Shown here one piece after another: positions 61,813 to 64,000 of a stretch of DNA of 64,000 nucleotides. This DNA is from SZAS-18 sp038322235 (GTDB lineage Bacteria > Verrucomicrobiota > Verrucomicrobiia > Chthoniobacterales > SZAS-18), in assembly GCA_038322235.1 (NCBI GenBank), contig JBBQFQ010000027.1, positions 1 through 64,000 of the forward strand, given 5' to 3'. Every line of letters starts with the position of its first letter. Positions within the stretch are counted from its first letter, which is position 1. The position numbers were made by a program, and so were the translations under genes. The notes beneath the pieces were generated by a model that was given only the letters and a program-made list of their open reading frames with translations, did no database searches and was not told where the DNA came from.

Positions 61813-62844
61813 ATGATGCACCATCTCGTCCGTACCGCGGGGCTCGTTTTCGGGGCCGCCCTGCTTCTGCATTCCACCGCGGGCGCCCAGCAACCGGCGC
61901 CGCGAGTCTTAAAGATCGGGCACATGTTCCCGGCGGCGACCGACGAGCGGGGCGATTTCCGGGATCGGATGTGCCGACGCTTCGCGGCGGAAGTGGAAAA
62001 ACGCAGCAATGGGGCCTTCAAGTTCGAGATTCACGCCAAGGGCGTACTTTCACCGCGGGTCGATCAGCAGGTGGACGCGCTCCAGGCGGGGATGATGCAG
62101 TTCTGCCTGCTCCCTTTGAACACGACGTTCGGGCACATCCCCGAGCTGGGGGTGACGCAGCTCCCTGGGCTCATTCGGACGTATGAACACGCCCTGAAGT
62201 GGAAGACCCAGCCCATCGGGGCAGAGCTGAACGCGATCCTGGCCACGAACGGAGTCGTTCCCCTCGCGTGGCTCTGGCAGCCGGCCGGGATGCTCGCCGT
62301 CGAGCGGGCCATCATGTCACCCGAGCAGGTGGTCGGCCTCCGCGTTCGCGCCATGGGGAAGAGCATCGATGAAACGATGAAGCTCGCGGGCGCCCAAATC
62401 GTGGCTGTGCCGGCAGCGGATGTTCCGAAATGGTTCAAGGAGAGGAAGCTCGACGTTGCCATGACGAGCTCCACGTCCCTCGCGGAGTTCAAGGCCCAGG
62501 ACGTCTGCCACGCGGTGACAACCACTCGCCAGCGGGCGGTCTTCTTTTTCCCGGAGCCTCTCCTCGTCTCGAAGAGCTTTTTCGACGCTCTGACGCCTGA
62601 TCAGCGCAAGATCCTCGTCGAGGTCGGTGAACTCGTCGAGAAACTCGGGATCGAATGGGCGCGGGTCGACGATCAGCGCCTCGCGGAATCCTATCTCGCC
62701 AGCAACGCCCAGGTCTCCGATATGGACGATGACCAGTTTCTGGCCTGGCAGCGGATTGCCAAGGTCTCGGCTTGGCGCGAGTTCGAACGCAACGTTCCGC
62801 GGGGAGCCGAGCTGATCCAAAAGGCGCTGGCGGTCGCTCCCTAA
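61813..62844 (+). CDS. TRAP-type substrate-binding protein (DctP-like)
   Basis: 343 residues. The signal peptide ends near STAGAQQ. The mature protein starts PAPRVLKIGHMFPAATDERG, typical of DctP-type receptors (ABC-like fold). Further family segments: DQQVDALQAGMMQFCLLP, SPEQVVGLRVRAMGKSID and RAVFFFPEPLLVSKSFFDAL. It would bind an organic acid in the periplasm and pass it to a TRAP DctQM membrane pair, but no DctQM is in the window. It is 39 bp upstream of the CdsA-like gene. Confidence 0.82.
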   Translation: MMHHLVRTAGLVFGAALLLHSTAGAQQPAPRVLKIGHMFPAATDERGDFRDRMCRRFAAEVEKRSNGAFKFEIHAKGVLSPRVDQQVDALQAGMMQFCLLPLNTTFGHIPELGVTQLPGLIRTYEHALKWKTQPIGAELNAILATNGVVPLAWLWQPAGMLAVERAIMSPEQVVGLRVRAMGKSIDETMKLAGAQIVAVPAADVPKWFKERKLDVAMTSSTSLAEFKAQDVCHAVTTTRQRAVFFFPEPLLVSKSFFDALTPDQRKILVEVGELVEKLGIEWARVDDQRLAESYLASNAQVSDMDDDQFLAWQRIAKVSAWREFERNVPRGAELIQKALAVAP

Positions 62845-62883
62845 CGCGTCCCGGCTGGCCGGCGCGGTCGCGACCCCGCCCCC

Positions 62884-63897
62884 ATGAGTCTGCCCGCCGA
62901 CGCCCTTGAACGCTGGTGGAATCCTGCGGCGGCGGTCGCGGACCCAGTCGTCCGCATGCTCGTGGTCGTCATCGCGGCGCTGCTCGCCGCCGCACCTCTC
63001 GTCTTTCTTTTGCTGCAGGTCCTCGGCCCGCTTCGCGAACCGGGCGGGAAGCTTCGCGTCGAACTCTGGACGCGCTGGCGGTCTTGGATGGTGCTCGTGC
63101 CGCTCATCCTGCTGCCATCGGTCCTCGGCGCGCTCCCGCACATCCTCGTGACCGGGCTGGTCAGCGCGCTGTGTTTCTCCGAATTCACGCTCGCCACCGG
63201 CCTCTTCCGCGAACGGCTCCTGACAGCGACGGCGGCGCTCGGGATCGTTCTCGTGACGCTGGCCGTGCTCGATCACTGGTACCATTTTTTCGTGGCCCTT
63301 TTCCCGCTCGTCTGCGGGCTCCTCTGCTGCGTCGCGCTGCTCGGTGACCGACCTCAGGGAATCGTCCAACGCACCGGACTCGCGACTTTCGGTTTCATAA
63401 CGTTCGGCGTCGGTCTGGGTCACATCGGGTACTTCGCGAACGATTCCGCCTACCGGGGCATCGTCATCCTGCTCGTTCTCGCCGTGGAGATGAATGATGT
63501 CTTCGCCTTCTGCTGCGGACGGGCCTTCGGGCGGCGACCGCTCTGTCCGCAGACGAGCCCGAACAAGACCGTCGCCGGCGCGGTCGGGGCCCTTGTTCTC
63601 ACGACTTTTTTCGTTCTCGCGCTCGGACGGCTCGTCTTCGCCGGCACGCCGCTCGCGGCGTGGCCGCATCTGCTGACTCTCGGCCTGATGATCAGCGCCC
63701 TCGGTCAGCTGGGAGATCTCCTCATGTCGGCCATCAAGCGGGACCTCGGGCTCAAGGACATGGGCTCGATGCTGCCCGGGCACGGTGGCCTGCTCGACCG
63801 CTTCGACAGCCTGCTGCTCACCGCCCCCGCGGTCTTTCACTACCTCGTTTACTTCGGCGGGATCAGTCTCGACTCGACGACCCGCATCTTTTTCTGA
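62884..63897 (+). CDS. cdsA: Phosphatidate cytidylyltransferase-like protein (CdsA family)
   Basis: 337 residues. About eight hydrophobic helices. The C-terminal CDP-alcohol signature reads SAIKRDLGLKDMGSMLPGH, then GGLLDRFDSL, matching the S-x-x-KR-x-x-x-x-KD-x(n)-PGHGG-x-x-DR-x-D family motif. CdsA makes CDP-diacylglycerol, the precursor of membrane phospholipids. The enzyme is membrane-bound. No neighbouring lipid gene. Confidence 0.88.
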   Translation: MSLPADALERWWNPAAAVADPVVRMLVVVIAALLAAAPLVFLLLQVLGPLREPGGKLRVELWTRWRSWMVLVPLILLPSVLGALPHILVTGLVSALCFSEFTLATGLFRERLLTATAALGIVLVTLAVLDHWYHFFVALFPLVCGLLCCVALLGDRPQGIVQRTGLATFGFITFGVGLGHIGYFANDSAYRGIVILLVLAVEMNDVFAFCCGRAFGRRPLCPQTSPNKTVAGAVGALVLTTFFVLALGRLVFAGTPLAAWPHLLTLGLMISALGQLGDLLMSAIKRDLGLKDMGSMLPGHGGLLDRFDSLLLTAPAVFHYLVYFGGISLDSTTRIFF

Positions 63898-63933
63898 ACC
63901 GCCGGCGCGTGATGCGAGCGGCGCAAAACCGCG

Positions 63934-64000
63934 TCAGTCCCGCGGCTTGATCTGGAGCGCTTCGGGCGGCGGCGGCGACAGGGCGTGCCCGAGTTCGGAC
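63934..64000 (-). CDS. Partial CDS, 3' end of a minus-strand gene running off the window
   Basis: The reverse strand from 64000 reads SELGHALSPPPPEALQIKPR, then D and a TGA at 63934-63936. Only about 21 codons are visible, so identity is unknown. A proline run precedes the C-terminus. G/C-rich third positions are compatible with coding. The gene's start lies beyond the window. Confidence 0.4.
   Translation of the reverse strand, partial: SELGHALSPPPPEALQIKPRD

Noticed and set aside
1..64000. tRNA, rRNA or riboswitch
   Set aside because: No GGTTCGAATCC-type arm with matching cloverleaf, rRNA stretch or known riboswitch core was recognised by eye; a tRNAscan/Rfam run could overturn this.

Overview
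The window is a high-GC bacterial chromosome segment that fits Verrucomicrobiota or a close PVC relative. The evidence is an LpxC-FabZ fusion followed by lpxA, a fused homocysteine methyltransferase/methylenetetrahydrofolate reductase, Rho with a very long disordered N-terminus, a Kelch-type secreted repeat protein, and several families of palindromic intergenic repeats. The assignment is inferred from gene content. No rRNA or tRNA gene, CRISPR array, IS element or prophage was recognised.

Layout. 1-8.3 kb: a 41-42 bp tandem hairpin array, two paralogous secreted Kelch-like proteins (7 and 14 repeats), a small membrane protein, a POT peptide transporter and clustered palindromic repeats. 8.3-16.9 kb: a soluble-adenylyl-cyclase-like cyclase/ATPase/TPR giant, more repeats, a 3' remnant of a DASS transporter, a glycine-zipper protein, two secreted proteins of unknown function and a TPR protein. 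17-25 kb: a small biosynthetic locus with a two-module NRPS (acyl ligase-T-C-A-T-TE), an overlapping Sfp-type phosphopantetheinyl transferase and a convergent PLP aminotransferase.

25-45 kb is mostly housekeeping: BtpA, an RsmB-like rRNA methyltransferase, methionine/folate metabolism, an ABC ATPase, a cNMP-binding protein, lpxC-fabZ, lpxA, glpX, ileS, a DASS anion transporter, rho, yebC, Nudix, argH and fur. nagZ and namZ, two exo-glycosidases of peptidoglycan breakdown, are divergent neighbours at 44.6-47.1 kb.

47.1-52.7 kb is a compact accessory island that is visibly more AT-rich in parts. It holds a 1425-residue protein with an N-terminal STAND/NACHT-like NTPase, a long helical middle and a C-terminal PD-(D/E)XK nuclease-like domain. 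Across a 67-bp promoter region with inverted and direct repeats it is divergent from a wHTH-like protein overlapping a nucleotidyltransferase (AbiEi/AbiEii-like order). This is the best candidate for an undescribed defence system here.

52.9-64 kb returns to core genes: nadD, rsfS (no canonical start codon), a CPXCG protein, a SirB1-like protein, cinA, a GT4 glycosyltransferase, a class V aminotransferase, an OppC-like permease, a 47-residue secreted Cys-rich peptide too short for routine calling, a DUF4174 protein, a TRAP-type binding protein and a CdsA-like cytidylyltransferase. Several transporter parts (OppC-like, DctP-like, LolD/MacB-like ATPase) lie without their usual partners.
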